From contig NC_134755.1 of the NCBI RefSeq assembly GCF_050436995.1, positions 3,907,001 through 3,971,000 of the forward strand: a DNA stretch of 64,000 bases. The letters run 5' to 3'. The position numbers and the translations under genes are program-made. The notes beneath the pieces are model-generated. The model did not search any database and was not told the DNA's origin. It saw only the letters and a list, made by a program, of their open reading frames with translations. The stretch comes from Anticarsia gemmatalis (taxonomy: Eukaryota; Arthropoda; Insecta; Lepidoptera; Erebidae). Positions within the stretch are counted from its first letter, which is position 1. Every line of letters begins with the position of its first letter. Below, piece after piece: positions 55,801 through 62,300 of the stretch.

Positions 55801-58800
55801 TGAAAAGTTTAATTGTTTAATTTCTGGTCTGATTCTTCGTTGCAAGAGATAGCGTTAAAGTTAAAAAAAAAACAGAAGTATTAAAAACTAGCTGACCCGG
55901 CACACGTGGTCTTGCCATAATTATAAAAAAAAACAATGTTACTTAGGGGTATGAAAAATAGATGTTGGCCGATTCTCATAGATACCGGATAAAATTTCAT
56001 CAAAATCGGTCAAGCCGTTTCGGAGGAGTATGGCAACGAAAACTGTGACGCGAGAATTTTATGGTATATTAGATAATATGTCCTAGTGCAGTCAAATAAG
56101 TATATCAATGTTGAAAATCTAGTAACATAGACTTCAAATAAGTCTAGTAAAGAGATATTTACTGCGTTTCAGAAATTTTAATGAACATCTCTGAAAAAAG
56201 CCTCTTGAAATTTCGTTTAATCTTATCTGTAGTTAAGATCATGTTCATTGTTCAGTTTTAATCAGAAATTACCCGATAAATACTGTTACATTCTTGCCTA
56301 GAAGCGTAACCGTTGTGTAGTAACGTCAGAAAAACAATACCAATGGATATAAAAATTAACAGCTAATTTCAAACCATAGGCGCAAAACGCTAGTTTATTT
56401 ATATGGCTACAAAGCAATTTTCATGATTACTAAGTACTTAATAAAGTTTGAAAAGCTTTGTACAAATGCGAAGTTAAAATACCTTTGATTGAAAATTTAT
56501 TTATGTTTATCTTCAGTATCAAAGCTCTCTATCTAAACCTAAAAGTAGGAAAAGGACAAACATACCGATTGAAAATTAATTGAGCCGCGCTTTTACTTCT
56601 GCGAACAGTACTAAGTCTATCCGTAAGTTTTTACTAACTTGGTCTAGTTAGCGTGCGATATGTCCGCTATGTGTGCCACCGGACGCGCATGCGCCGACAC
56701 CACGTCAAATGGAGCGGACACTGCACAAAACTAACCGACCAAATGTGAAAGTCGTCACTTCATAGCCAACTTACAGGTTGTTGTTGTGTGTACTAAATAT
56801 AGCCGGTTTATAATGGCGACCTCGCCAAGGACGGCGTTTCGATTCTGCTTACTCAATGGTCTACTAGGTCGGCTTTTTGTTGTTAACGGACGCTTAGTGG
56901 CATTTGAATTTAGAATATATAGATATTCCATTTTTCTTTTACTGGCAGTTCAAGTTAACAATGCCAATATTGGCACCTAAAGATAGGTTCAGGAATAGTA
57001 TAATACACAGAATAAAAAAATGTAGATAATAAAAATCCGAATCCCTCCCATCAATAAGCGAATCCATTAACAAAACACAGGTTTTTATTACTAGTGAGTG
57101 TGCAATGTGCATCTTTAAATAATCTATGCCAATTACGAGAATTTATTGGGCAACAGTTGTTTATTTAATAAAGAAATTTTAATATAGGCAGTTACAGAAA
57201 TCAACGAGCAGAATAAAGGTGGAGAATTTTAACGATATATTTTACAAGGCATTTTATAATAGCACATAATATTTACTAAAAATAGCATACAAACAACAGC
57301 ATCCCAATTAAACAGACATAAACCAATTCTAGAACAATTAATAACTTCAATCAATATCAATCAATCAACATCAAACACTATAAAATGAATTATTTCAATA
57401 TCGTTTAGAATTTGTTCCAATCTTGCTTTTATTACGGTATTTTAATTCAAGTAATTCATTCTCACGTTTTGAATTGAAATTGAAAGCGTATGATGTATTA
57501 AATCGACATATTTTAGCATTCGGACGAGTCATTTTAAAACTTTTACTAGTTTTGAAGCAATGACACGAGATAAGCGGGTTTCCAGGAAATCGCTGAGCGC
57601 TTAGCAGATTTCAAGTATTTAGCGCCTAAATTGACAAGTGGTGAAATTCGGAACTAACTTCGGAATGACATCGACCGAGCATTAAAAAAATAAAATTTTA
57701 TCCGCTTTAGGAGCGTTTTATAAGTAAGCATTTAGAAACTGAATGGTCTTTTTCTTTTATTTTAAAGGCTAAAAACACACAAACTTATGCTTTGCGCCTG
57801 CCTAGAATTTAACCATTTCTTTAACTAATTTCCCTGGAACGTAAGTAGTAAAACCTATATGCAAACCTAGCCTAGCCTAGCTAATACTGAAGGATAGCAC
57901 TGCGCTTTACATTATTGAAATGTAAATACATCTAACTTCATATTTATACGTTCCACACGTTCGGTTCGGCAGTATTAATCGAACAACAAATCCGACGGAA
58001 AACAATTACTGCACTTGTTCGGCTTGTGCCGATCGAGCATTTCCTTCGGGTTCGATCATTTAGTAGTTAGTTATTAAGTAGTTCGGGATTTAGACATTCA
58101 GGTGCAGCGATGTCAAGTGACATTTTTCCCAAGCATTAATCTACACATGTTCGATTCTACCGCTCGGCTTGGTTTGGTTGATTAATGCCGACCCGATGTG
58201 GCCAACCTAACTCAAAGCTTACACGCCCCGTACTACGCTCCGCTACTCTCAATCAACAGTGTTAGATTTCTAAACACTTAAGTCTAGACAGGTAAAATAT
58301 AAATCGAAGTCATCGTGAAATCTGATCGTTTTTAAATTTTGAGTTTATTTTACCGCGACAAGTAAAAGTAAATATTTTGCAAGTAATTAATTGACAATTT
58401 ATTTGAAGTGGTTCTGACGATTCATAAAACATGAGTTTATAGCAGTAATATTTTGGTCGTTTTTTTTTCTGCCTAAGCTAACCTAACTCAGTAGTTGCTT
58501 TGATGCTTGGTTAACATTCGTATGGTTCCAATCAACAAATTGGCATTTTGTAATTAATAGGACCCAAAAAAAAGACCCAAAAAAAAGGAAAAAAGGGACC
58601 CAAAAATACAAGTGCTATTTTTCAACTTTATGCTTTAAACAAGAACCCGTATATCCTTAACTTTATTAAGTGCTAAACGTCTAAAATAAAATGCTATAAG
58701 TGCATTGCGTTTAAAAGAAAGTCCGAGGATCGTTCTGTGGACAATAAAATCTAAAGCTACAATAAAACCACTAGACAGCTTGTCCAAAAAAACATGATCC

Positions 58801-59310
58801 TGAACAAAATACTAGCACATTTTCTTTAACTCCAGCGTGAAACTGTGAGAGTCGCATTTTGTCCGTGTCACATAAACTGCAATCAAAAAGACAGCCAGAA
58901 GTGAACTGCAATTGTGCTTTACGACACTTTGGTTCTGGACTATTCTTTGCGGTCACGTTTGAGAACAAATGTCCAGTGGACCTTTGTTTTGACTTTTTGA
59001 GGCTAGTTTTCCTTCGGCTATAGTTTCAAACGGCATTGTTAAGATAGAAATGTAGACTTCCAATACTGAATTCTAACATTTTATTCCTGTAAGCGTACCT
59101 ATGTGCAGATGGTTCATGAGAATTCGCTGCCAAGTTAACATTTTAAACAGTTTATAGCATACAGGTTACTTGTCTGATAGGCAAGGTTTGCGGTTATATT
59201 GTGTGTATGATGATTTTAAGGTATACGAAAATTTCACTTACATTCGTTAAGGCTAGGATTAGCCATAGAAAAGACGTTTTTCTTATATGTGACGCAACAT
59301 CTGATGCCAT
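13581..59310 (-). CDS. ZP-domain transmembrane protein, ten coding exons, 558 aa
   Basis: Coding exons in transcript order: 59310-59242, 29868-29721, 26163-26065, 20992-20816, 20526-20404, 16149-16041, 15388-15164, 14769-14568, 14270-13986, 13820-13581. All introns are GT-AG, phases match, and 1677 nt end at TGA. Protein: signal peptide (core FLWLILAL at 14-21); WP motif at 32-33; ZP domain at about 43-290 with ZP-N cysteines 50, 80, 101, 136 and ZP-C cysteines 170, 215, 233, 276, 281, 285, 289; acidic then Pro/Ala-rich linker (318-384); furin-type RKRR at 433-436; Gly/Ala-rich transmembrane helix at about 480-512; short Pro/His-rich tail. Such proteins are processed and assembled in the apical extracellular matrix of cuticle-forming cells. 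It is clearly a paralogue of gene 1. Drosophila CG15020, recalled as a dyl neighbour, is the suggested orthologue; unconfirmed. Confidence 0.88.
13986..14270 (-). CDS. Gene 2, coding exon 9: juxtamembrane linker with furin site
   Basis: The acceptor TTTCTTCCAG precedes 14270 and the donor GTAAC follows 13986; both ends are in phase 0, giving 95 residues. RSLRKRRT near the middle contains a strong R-X-K/R-R proprotein convertase site between the ZP domain and the membrane helix. This is where ZP precursors are normally released from their membrane anchor. Confidence 0.85.
14568..14769 (-). CDS. Gene 2, coding exon 8: acidic, Pro/Ala-rich linker
   Basis: The acceptor TGTTTTTACAG precedes 14769 and the donor GTAAGTA follows 14568. 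The first base completes an Asn codon from exon 7 and the end is phase 0. It encodes 67 residues rich in Asp, Glu, Pro and Ala (for example AVPAPAPLPQRAPAPV), probably an unstructured stalk. The exon is open in this frame and G+C-rich compared with its introns. Confidence 0.82.
15164..15388 (-). CDS. Gene 2, coding exon 7: end of ZP-C
   Basis: The acceptor TTTTTCTTCCAG and donor GTAAGTT flank 225 nt. It encodes the FKFPD motif followed by the last four ZP cysteines in a C-X4-C-X3-C-X3-C spacing (HIRCKVEICRHGCLDHC). The same spacing occurs in gene 1 (C-X4-C-X3-C-X3-C). The remainder is polar and His/Asp-rich. Confidence 0.9.
16041..16149 (-). CDS. Gene 2, coding exon 6: ZP-C
   Basis: 109 nt with split codons at both ends, flanked by GGACTTCCAG and GTAAGAT. 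It encodes EFDMRVKSCAASDG and YGCVLRPKMIS, matching gene 1 (FDMLVRDCVAHDG, RGCVTRPKLMS) nearly position for position, including two ZP-C cysteines. Confidence 0.92.
18421..18476. repeat. Perfect 28-bp tandem duplication
   Basis: A unit beginning ACGATCTCCAGAG occurs twice back to back (18421-18448 and 18449-18476) without a mismatch. It probably arose by recent replication slippage. Confidence 0.9.
20041..20291 (-). mobile_element. Helitron-like non-autonomous element with (CAAA)n
   Basis: The ends, A/T insertion site, subterminal hairpin and CAAA microsatellite are the same as in the copy at 11121-11374. The two differ only by small substitutions and indels. It lies in intron 5 of gene 2. 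Confidence 0.75.
20404..20526 (-). CDS. Gene 2, coding exon 5: start of ZP-C
   Basis: Flanked by CTTTTAG and GTAAGATAT. 123 nt encode DNVDCWMEIQAGKGPWAPPV and a hydrophobic strand, then a conserved Asp. Gene 1 has DNVGCWMQIQVGKGPWASEV at the same place, so the identity of this exon is not in doubt. Confidence 0.93.
20816..20992 (-). CDS. Gene 2, coding exon 4: ZP-N and ZP linker
   Basis: The acceptor TTGATTCCAG and donor GTGAGGA flank 177 nt. It encodes FYENTVVVQYDKDLLEVWDE and RLRCEWFNDYEK, the end of ZP-N with its fourth cysteine. The split Asp/Gly codons at the ends fit exons 3 and 5. Gene 1 has FENVIVIQYDPQVQEVWDQ here. Confidence 0.92.
21793..21870 (-). CDS. Candidate alternative cassette exon of gene 2
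   Basis: 78 nt lie between a possible acceptor (GTCTTTAG) and a strong donor (GTGAGTAC). Inserted between exons 3 and 4 they keep the reading frame and have no stop. They would add 26 residues, including one extra cysteine and DPRSSGD, to the ZP-N loop after Cys101. Gene 1 has a longer loop here containing DPRYRGD. The main transcript probably skips it, because exons 3 and 4 join cleanly. It could instead be the 3' end of an alternative first exon or part of an unrecognised repeat. Confidence 0.3.
21871..22260. promoter_or_regulatory. CpG-rich intronic patch, possible alternative promoter
   Basis: This stretch has many CpG dinucleotides (for example CGCGCGCGATG near 22170) in otherwise AT-rich DNA, and a TCAGT initiator-like motif on the - strand near 22230. 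Together with the donor at 21792 it could be a 5' exon that starts inside gene 2. No transcript evidence is available. Confidence 0.25.
23279..23382. repeat. Short spaced direct repeat
   Basis: GTCAAATTACACT followed by GAGGCCAA or CAGGCCAA occurs at about 23279 and again about 79 bp later. Its function and origin are unknown. Confidence 0.5.
24528..24695 (-). mobile_element. SINE-like fragment
   Basis: On the - strand it ends with a stretch similar to the body of the full SINE at 29129 (compare CACGGAGG and TTTAACGTGC here with CCTCGGAGAGCACGTTAAG there). It also carries a GCCACGAGCC end like the copy near 60135. The tRNA-like head is diverged. Confidence 0.5.
26065..26163 (-). CDS. Gene 2, coding exon 3: ZP-N
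   Basis: The acceptor TATGTCCTCAG and donor GTGAGTA flank 99 nt. It encodes QHGDPRCVYVPPSTGQ and AYAKCGTKP, with the second and third ZP-N cysteines. Gene 1 has HQCVHLPPNLGR and AHACGT in register. Split Gly and Asp codons match exons 2 and 4. Confidence 0.93.
26281..26425 (+). mobile_element. Dispersed MITE-like element, copy 1
   Basis: It shows the family's order of motifs: ACATTTAAAATGT, CGCCAAAATA, GGAGGCGCTGAT, TTTTCATACAA, GATAGCTAGCC, GTTGTCGATA, TAGAGAAT. Other copies lie at 26609, 30111 (reverse), 42448, 46529 and 50266. It encodes no protein and I cannot name the family. Confidence 0.6.
26609..26728 (+). mobile_element. Dispersed MITE-like element, decayed copy 2
   Basis: It keeps TACATTTAAAATTACA, GGTGCGCTGATCAGATTTTC, CAGTTGACAGTCG and TAGAAAATTG in the family order, but with many substitutions. 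It lies 180 bp from copy 1. Confidence 0.45.
27218..27275 (+). repeat. LINE 3' tail fragment
   Basis: AACCCATTAATGCACCACC, GGCAAGGATCTCCTCCCG and TAATGAGAGAGGGGCTA resemble the tails at 36970 and 50700 (both with a GGGCAAGGGTCTC- or ACGAGGGTATCC-like phrase). It is a short non-autonomous remnant. Confidence 0.45.
29117..29128. repeat. Target-site duplication, left copy
   Basis: ATTATATGTAAA, identical to 29492-29503 on the other side of the SINE. Confidence 0.85.
29129..29491 (+). mobile_element. Complete tRNA-derived SINE with 12-bp target duplication
   Basis: The head has an A-box-like TGGCGCGGTCGG at 29138 and a perfect B box GGTTCGAATCC at 29182-29192, the internal RNA polymerase III promoter of tRNA-derived SINEs. 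A body follows with CGGAGAGCACGTTAAGCCGT and a 3' part ending GGCTAGGAGGAC. ATTATATGTAAA at 29117-29128 is repeated exactly at 29492-29503. It lies in intron 2 of gene 2, on the opposite strand. The intact duplication suggests a fairly recent insertion. Confidence 0.85.
29492..29503. repeat. Target-site duplication, right copy
   Basis: ATTATATGTAAA, identical to 29117-29128. Confidence 0.85.
29721..29868 (-). CDS. Gene 2, coding exon 2: start of the ZP domain
   Basis: The acceptor TTGTCCTACAG and donor GTATGTAG flank 148 nt. It starts in phase 0 and encodes the signal-cleavage region, a GELWP motif, then MPVIQSLEVMCGKDHMDV with the first ZP-N cysteine and HPFEGIVSSKG. Gene 1 has DVWP, DMPKIVSLDVKC and KPFFGIVFSKG. 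It fits exon 1 in phase across a 29-kb intron. Confidence 0.9.
30111..30240 (-). mobile_element. Dispersed MITE-like element, copy 3
   Basis: It is in reverse orientation: the - strand reads TTTGACATTTAAAATGTC, then CGCTAGAGGCG, TCAGATAAAATTCTC, GGCCGCTTGTCGATTGTCG and GATAGAG, in the family order. Confidence 0.55.
32650..32756 (+). repeat. LINE 3' tail with oligo(A)
   Basis: GCGTTCCTGGAAGTTTGGCC, GAAGCCAACCGAGGGGACTGG and GCTCAGCAGTGGGACACAG precede AGATAAAAAAAAAG. Truncated non-LTR insertions in Lepidoptera commonly end like this. The 5' limit is approximate. Confidence 0.55.
36968..37060 (+). repeat. LINE 3' tail fragment
   Basis: AACCCTTTACTGTATCATCG, GACGAGGGTATCCCCG, GGGGTTAGGCC and CTGGCCAAGTGCGAG are variants of the tails at 27218 and 50699. 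Confidence 0.5.
37335..37406. repeat. 72-nt imperfect hairpin
   Basis: ATCTTGCAAAC (37335-37345) is exactly complementary to GTTTGCAAGAT (37396-37406). After a 4-nt bulge the stem continues for about seven more pairs (TAAC with GTTA, then ATT with AAT). The size is that of a microRNA precursor, but it could equally be a transposon end. Confidence 0.5.
37649..37792 (-). mobile_element. tRNA-derived SINE-like copy
   Basis: On the - strand it carries a B-box-like GAGTTCGATTCC (near 37745-37733) preceded by a tRNA-like head with ACCGACC and CGCACAAC. A SINE body follows with CGGAGTTTGGTAACGTGCCC. It is decayed at the 3' side. Confidence 0.5.
38195..38387 (+). mobile_element. Helitron-like non-autonomous element, 193 bp
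   Basis: It starts TCTTTATATATATAATTC after an A and ends GCCGGGTCAGCTAG before a T. A 6-bp hairpin (GGCAAA, loop, TTTGCC) lies about nine bases before the CTAG end. The body differs from the (CAAA)n copies but the 3' end is shared, so it is a second subfamily. Confidence 0.7.
39188..39370 (+). pseudogene. Mariner-type transposase C-terminal fragment, left arm
   Basis: About 60 residues read NEEYPRKWIGRSGTIVW, then DLNPVDIFYWECIKEKVYS, then a basic end and TAA. The motif around the last catalytic acidic residue is recognisable. No start codon or N-terminal DNA-binding domain is present. Confidence 0.7.
39656..39870 (-). pseudogene. Mariner-type transposase C-terminal fragment, right arm
   Basis: This is the inverted counterpart of the left-arm fragment (PDLNPVDFFYWECIKEKVYS). 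One base fewer in the CCTCGTTCCC tract relative to the left arm shifts the frame upstream of this motif, so the copy is broken. Confidence 0.65.
40696..41190 (-). mobile_element. Helitron-like element interrupted by a second, inverted copy
   Basis: The outer copy consists of 40696-40738 plus 40995-41190. It starts CTAGCTGACCC after an A and ends TTAGTATAGA before a T, as in the copies at 11121 and 20041. The interruption is the inner element described separately. Confidence 0.75.
40739..40994 (+). mobile_element. Inner Helitron-like element, opposite orientation
   Basis: It starts TCTATACTAATATTATAAAG after an A and ends GCGCGGGTCAGCTAG before a T. It carries a (GTTT)n tract near the 5' end and a CGCAA...TTGCG hairpin near the 3' end. 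It is inserted between A and T inside an older copy of its own family. Confidence 0.78.
42448..42548 (+). mobile_element. Dispersed MITE-like element, copy 4
   Basis: A 5'-truncated copy: ACGCCTGTTAGTGGCG, TTGATCAGATTTTCATAC, AAATTTCTCGATTGCTAGCC, GGTTGTCGATAGTCGATAG, TAGAGAATCGAGCTAC. Confidence 0.6.
43855..43985. promoter_or_regulatory. Cluster of transcription-factor-like sites
   Basis: Within 130 bp there are ATTTGCAT (octamer-like, 43857-43864), CATGGCAAC (X-box half), CGATAAG (GATA-like, near 43908), CACCTG and CAGCTG E-boxes (43951, 43961) and a perfect CRE TGACGTCA (43974-43981). The patch is G+C-richer than the surrounding intron. A possible enhancer of gene 2; sequence-only inference. 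Confidence 0.3.
44868..45024 (+). mobile_element. Helitron-like remnant
   Basis: It starts TCCTACTAATATTATAAA after an A and ends GGAGGAAACTAG before a T. The middle has CACGAAAAAACCACTAAGCG and GCGGGCGAAGCTGC, recalling the common lepidopteran element with those phrases. It is short and diverged. Confidence 0.5.
45590..45680 (-). repeat. SINE-like fragment
   Basis: AAATCGCCTGAAGGCCTCTG and ACATGGCTTAGCAATG match the stretch near 59940-59980 (AAACCACCCAAAGGCCTTTG, ATATGGCTTAATGG), so it is another piece of the same family. Confidence 0.4.
45912..46125 (+). mobile_element. tRNA-derived SINE
   Basis: A tRNA-like head with TGGCACCCTTGGTAGTG and a perfect B box GGTTCGATTCC (45957-45967) is followed by a body (GGTCTGGTTGTAATTTGTG, CCCTGGGACACAAGAGCAAC). 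It ends in an A-rich tail with AATAAATGAAGAAAGAATGA. It differs in the body from the SINE at 29129, so it is a second family. Confidence 0.65.
46529..46680 (+). mobile_element. Dispersed MITE-like element, copy 5 (with insertion)
   Basis: TCATTTAAAATGG, TTCGGATCAGATTTTC, AATTTCTCGATT and CTAGCCGGTTGTCTATAG follow the family order. An AT-rich stretch of about 40 bp interrupts it between the CGATT and CTAGCC motifs. Confidence 0.5.
47739..47746. promoter_or_regulatory. CRE-like palindrome
   Basis: TGACGTCA, a perfect CREB/ATF-type site. Alone it says little. Confidence 0.2.
49981..50075 (-). repeat. SINE head fragment
   Basis: On the - strand the order is GCTTTCGGTACTGTATCCGA, CTGCTGATCATGACATC and CGGGTTACATTCCCACGAG, a tRNA-like head with a decayed B box. 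It is similar to the head of the SINE at 45912. Confidence 0.45.
50266..50396 (+). mobile_element. Dispersed MITE-like element, copy 6
   Basis: The best match to copy 1: TTTGACATTTAAAATGTAGC, GCCAAAATAGTTCCTACGAC, GTTAGAGGCGCTGATTAC, TTTTCATACAAAATGTCTCG, ATAGCTAGCCGGTTGTCG, TAGAGAATCGAGCTGC. Confidence 0.6.
50699..50775 (+). repeat. LINE 3' tail fragment
   Basis: TTTAACCCATTCCAAGTCCC, ACTGCTGGGCAAGGGTCTC and GAGCGAGGGCTAGGC; related to the tails at 27218 and 36968. Confidence 0.5.
55888..56076. mobile_element. CTAGCTGACCC-family repeat, degenerate
   Basis: It starts CTAGCTGACCCGGCACACG and continues with AATTTCATCAAAATCGGTC, AAGCCGTTTCGGAGG and GACGCGAGAATTTTATGG. Its first bases match the Helitron-like ends, but the rest resembles a non-LTR 3' end. 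The class is uncertain. Confidence 0.45.
56640..56870. promoter_or_regulatory. CpG-containing patch in the giant intron
   Basis: The patch includes CCGGACGCGCATGCGCCGAC and a TATA-like TTATAAACC on the - strand, then CAACAACAACCT followed by GTAAGTTGG. It could be an alternative non-coding first exon with its promoter. A 55-residue open frame on the + strand beginning MATSPRTAF shows no recognisable feature. Confidence 0.2.
58559..58608. repeat. Low-complexity (GACCCA8) tract
   Basis: GACCCAAAAAAAA-like units are repeated imperfectly three to four times. Confidence 0.7.
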
Positions 59311-59317
59311 TTTGGAC
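59242..59317 (-). CDS. Gene 2, first coding exon: signal peptide
   Basis: ATG is at 59310-59308 in a favourable context (AAAATGG). 23 codons follow: a basic, polar start (MASDVASHIRKTS), a hydrophobic core (FLWLILAL) and then Thr-Asn, ending in phase 0 before GTAAGTG. A 3' splice site (TTTCTTTTTCAG) lies only 7 nt upstream of the ATG, so 59311-59317 is the end of the 5' UTR and at least one non-coding exon lies further upstream. The join to exon 2 (THR-ARG-VAL-ARG-ALA-GLY) is in frame and provides a plausible cleavage region. The link across 29 kb is the least direct junction of the model. Confidence 0.75.
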
Positions 59318-62300
59318 CTGAAAAAGAAATGAACCTTTAATACACGCATAAACACAAATTCTCATATTTTAACCCCTAAAGCAAAAGGAGTGCCAACCTA
59401 ATTATCTGTTACGCTTTTAAATTAAACTTTTGAAACGTTTTCAATAATTCTGTAGCTAGCAGTATTTTATAAAAATAAACAAGCTCGCTTGGTTAGTCAG
59501 TAGCTTCACAACTAAGATATTATAAAAGTGTTCTGTTACACATTTACATTTTTCCAACTTTTACCTCATCAAAAAAACCAAACAACAGTCCTAAAAGGTC
59601 ACCAAAACATATTTGGTGTTTTATTGAAAAATATCATAATTTAATGCTAATAATTTTCTAACCGGACATCGCATAGTTCACAGGAGCTAAAGAGAATTTA
59701 TACGATTAACATAAGTGAAAATAATATGAATAAATAAAGTGGTATTTATAAACTAGTTGCACGGGTTGCCGCCAGTACGATTTGCTTTCTCGCAACGAAA
59801 ACGATCGCGGTCATTGCCGACAATATTATCAACGGAGTTTGTCGTTTTATTCTTAAACTAACTTCTGCCTGCGACTGCTTGCAAAGACTTTAGTTCATTC
59901 ATTCGTCGTATGATTAGTGGTCAACTTAGTTTCAAAGTTGTTTAAACCACCCAAAGGCCTTTGATATGGCTTAATGGCTGTTATTTTATTGACAGCAACC
60001 AGAACCGAATTTTTACGTGTCCTCCAAAGCACGGAGACGTTCAGTTCGAATACCACTATGCGGCCACCAATATACTTATGGAATGTCAGCGTTAAAATTA
60101 CTTTACCCACTGAACGCTTTTCGACCGATGGGCCCAACTAGCCACGAGTTTTATTAAGATACTTGAGTAGGAAGGTTATATTTGTCCATTTAGCATACGT
60201 ATTCTGTATAATAATATGACTGTAGTGGTCAACTGATATACACAATATGTCAATTTGATAGCTACTATGCACTCTATGCAGTACATTACAGCTCTGACAT
60301 AATATGCTACTCGGCATCGTCTTTGAAAAGAAACAGTGTACTGGAAAGCGGCAATTTCTGCGTCATATTTTACCAAAACCCATTCAGTAGTATTTGCGCA
60401 GCAGGGTAACAAACATTCTCACAAACTTTCGCGTTTATAATCTTAGTTGGATTTAACTATATCTAGAGAGATAGAAAGGCGAATCTAAGCCATTTTGCTA
60501 AGGTCAAGTCCTAGATGCATACATTACCTATAATCAGTTACATCTCTATTATACCATGGAAAAGCATAGTATTAAGTTGTCTGTCCCAGCTGTCATGTAC
60601 GCTAATAATCCGTTAGGGATTTAATACCAAGAAATGTTAGGACAAAGGTTGTTAGTCTTCACTTTCTCATTAAAAACGGGAAATAAAGATATCTTTACAG
60701 AGTAATTCACAAACATAGTGACACATAGTGACAACAAATTAATGTTTATGTATTTTATGTCGCTAGTTCTCTTCAAAAACGCTTACAAATATGTAGTTTG
60801 TGCTGACGGACAGCGTGACACTAAAACCAGCCTTAAGACAACCGATATTCATTCGGGGATGACAAACCAGTGAGTTCCAGCCGTGGGATAAATGTTAAAT
60901 GTTCTTTTAACACATTAACTTTTCATTTTTATTACAGGAAAATTATAACTTACTGTATTTAAAAAGTGCAAGTGCTTAAACTTAATTTTACAGTAATTTA
61001 TGAACACGTAATTCCACAGAATATTATGATACTAATGACGGATATGATCGCAACCGATTTCGTTTTTAACAAGGACATAAGGAAATCCGTAATCGAATTA
61101 TTTTATAATTGAAATACCATCAGAAAGTCGAAAGTAATTTTTATTTTACGTGAGTCATTAAATAAACACACAGAATATTACTTGAACAACTTTACGAAGA
61201 AGATATTCCAATGTGGTTTTTAAGACAAACCTTACTGGTCCCACATATTCCAAATAACAGTCTCAAGGAATAAGATAGAATAAGTAAATTACAAGGCTAG
61301 AATAAGTATTACGTAGATATTTTTTTAAGAAATTGTTGAGTTTTTGATAGGTACATGATATGTGAAAAATATCTATTTCTACAATGGGGTCACATTTAAT
61401 AATTTTCCACTTATATAACCAAGAAACTTGATATGATTAGATAGAGCTAATATTTTCACAATGGTGTTAGATAAACAATAAATAATATTTCAAAGACCGG
61501 GTGTAAGGGAACGCAACTATTTGACAACCAGTTGTACCCGAAAATCAATCCCATGAGACCTGGGGCTAGAGTAGAAGCGACCATCTTCCAACCATTATTC
61601 CTCACATGTCATCGAACAAACACAAACGCATATTTATGTATTATCTATTAACCTTTCAATGCGTGGGTGTGACTCACCGTTCACCATTCAAAAACTATCT
61701 AATAGGTTTTATATCAATCTCATAATTTGTTGTGTAAACCACAAGATATCTTGAAATATTTGTACATTAAAATATACTTTCTCTCCGCCAGTTCCATGGT
61801 CAATGTCAGTTGGATAATATCGTGTTTTGAGATCGTTCCGTTGTCGCTGTTCGATACGGAAGCAATCAATATGTTTTATTCGACGGATTTGCTAGCTGTA
61901 TTGTATAAAAGAGGCTTAGTTTCACAAACTCTTAAGCTTCAGTTCTTTATTCAAAACTATTTTTTACGAGATTAGTTTGACGTTATTACGTACTTTGAAA
62001 AATATTGTACTAACTGAACGAGGTAGAGGTCTGGAGTGTATCCCAATGGCCCAAAATCATGTACTTAACATTAGTTTAAAAACTATTTATAGAACTAGTG
62101 GTCACCAAAACGTACACAAAAAATTTCAGTTATTTTTAAAAATATACGACACCTCCTAAAGACCTTTTGGTTCTTGGTTATGATATTTCATAATACAAAA
62201 ACTTTTTAAACGCAACACAGCACACAATCAACATTCAATTAGAAATACATCTGTCGCAGTTAATAACGAATTCCAACACATCAAGATAGCTTGAGAATTA

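Larger units (their letters stand above)
29869..59241. other. Giant first coding intron of gene 2 (29.4 kb)
   Basis: No exon or independent gene was recognised inside. It contains most of the mobile DNA listed here (mariner-type palindrome, nested Helitron-like pair, SINE-like, LINE-tail and MITE-like copies). It also has a few CpG-containing patches that could be regulatory (43855-43985, 56640-56870, about 57950-58260). Stretches not listed separately are AT-rich and show nothing I can name. Confidence 0.75.

Noticed and set aside
56786..56980. 64-codon open frame on + strand
   Set aside because: Contains a hydrophobic end but no recognisable feature; more likely chance in a G+C-richer patch.
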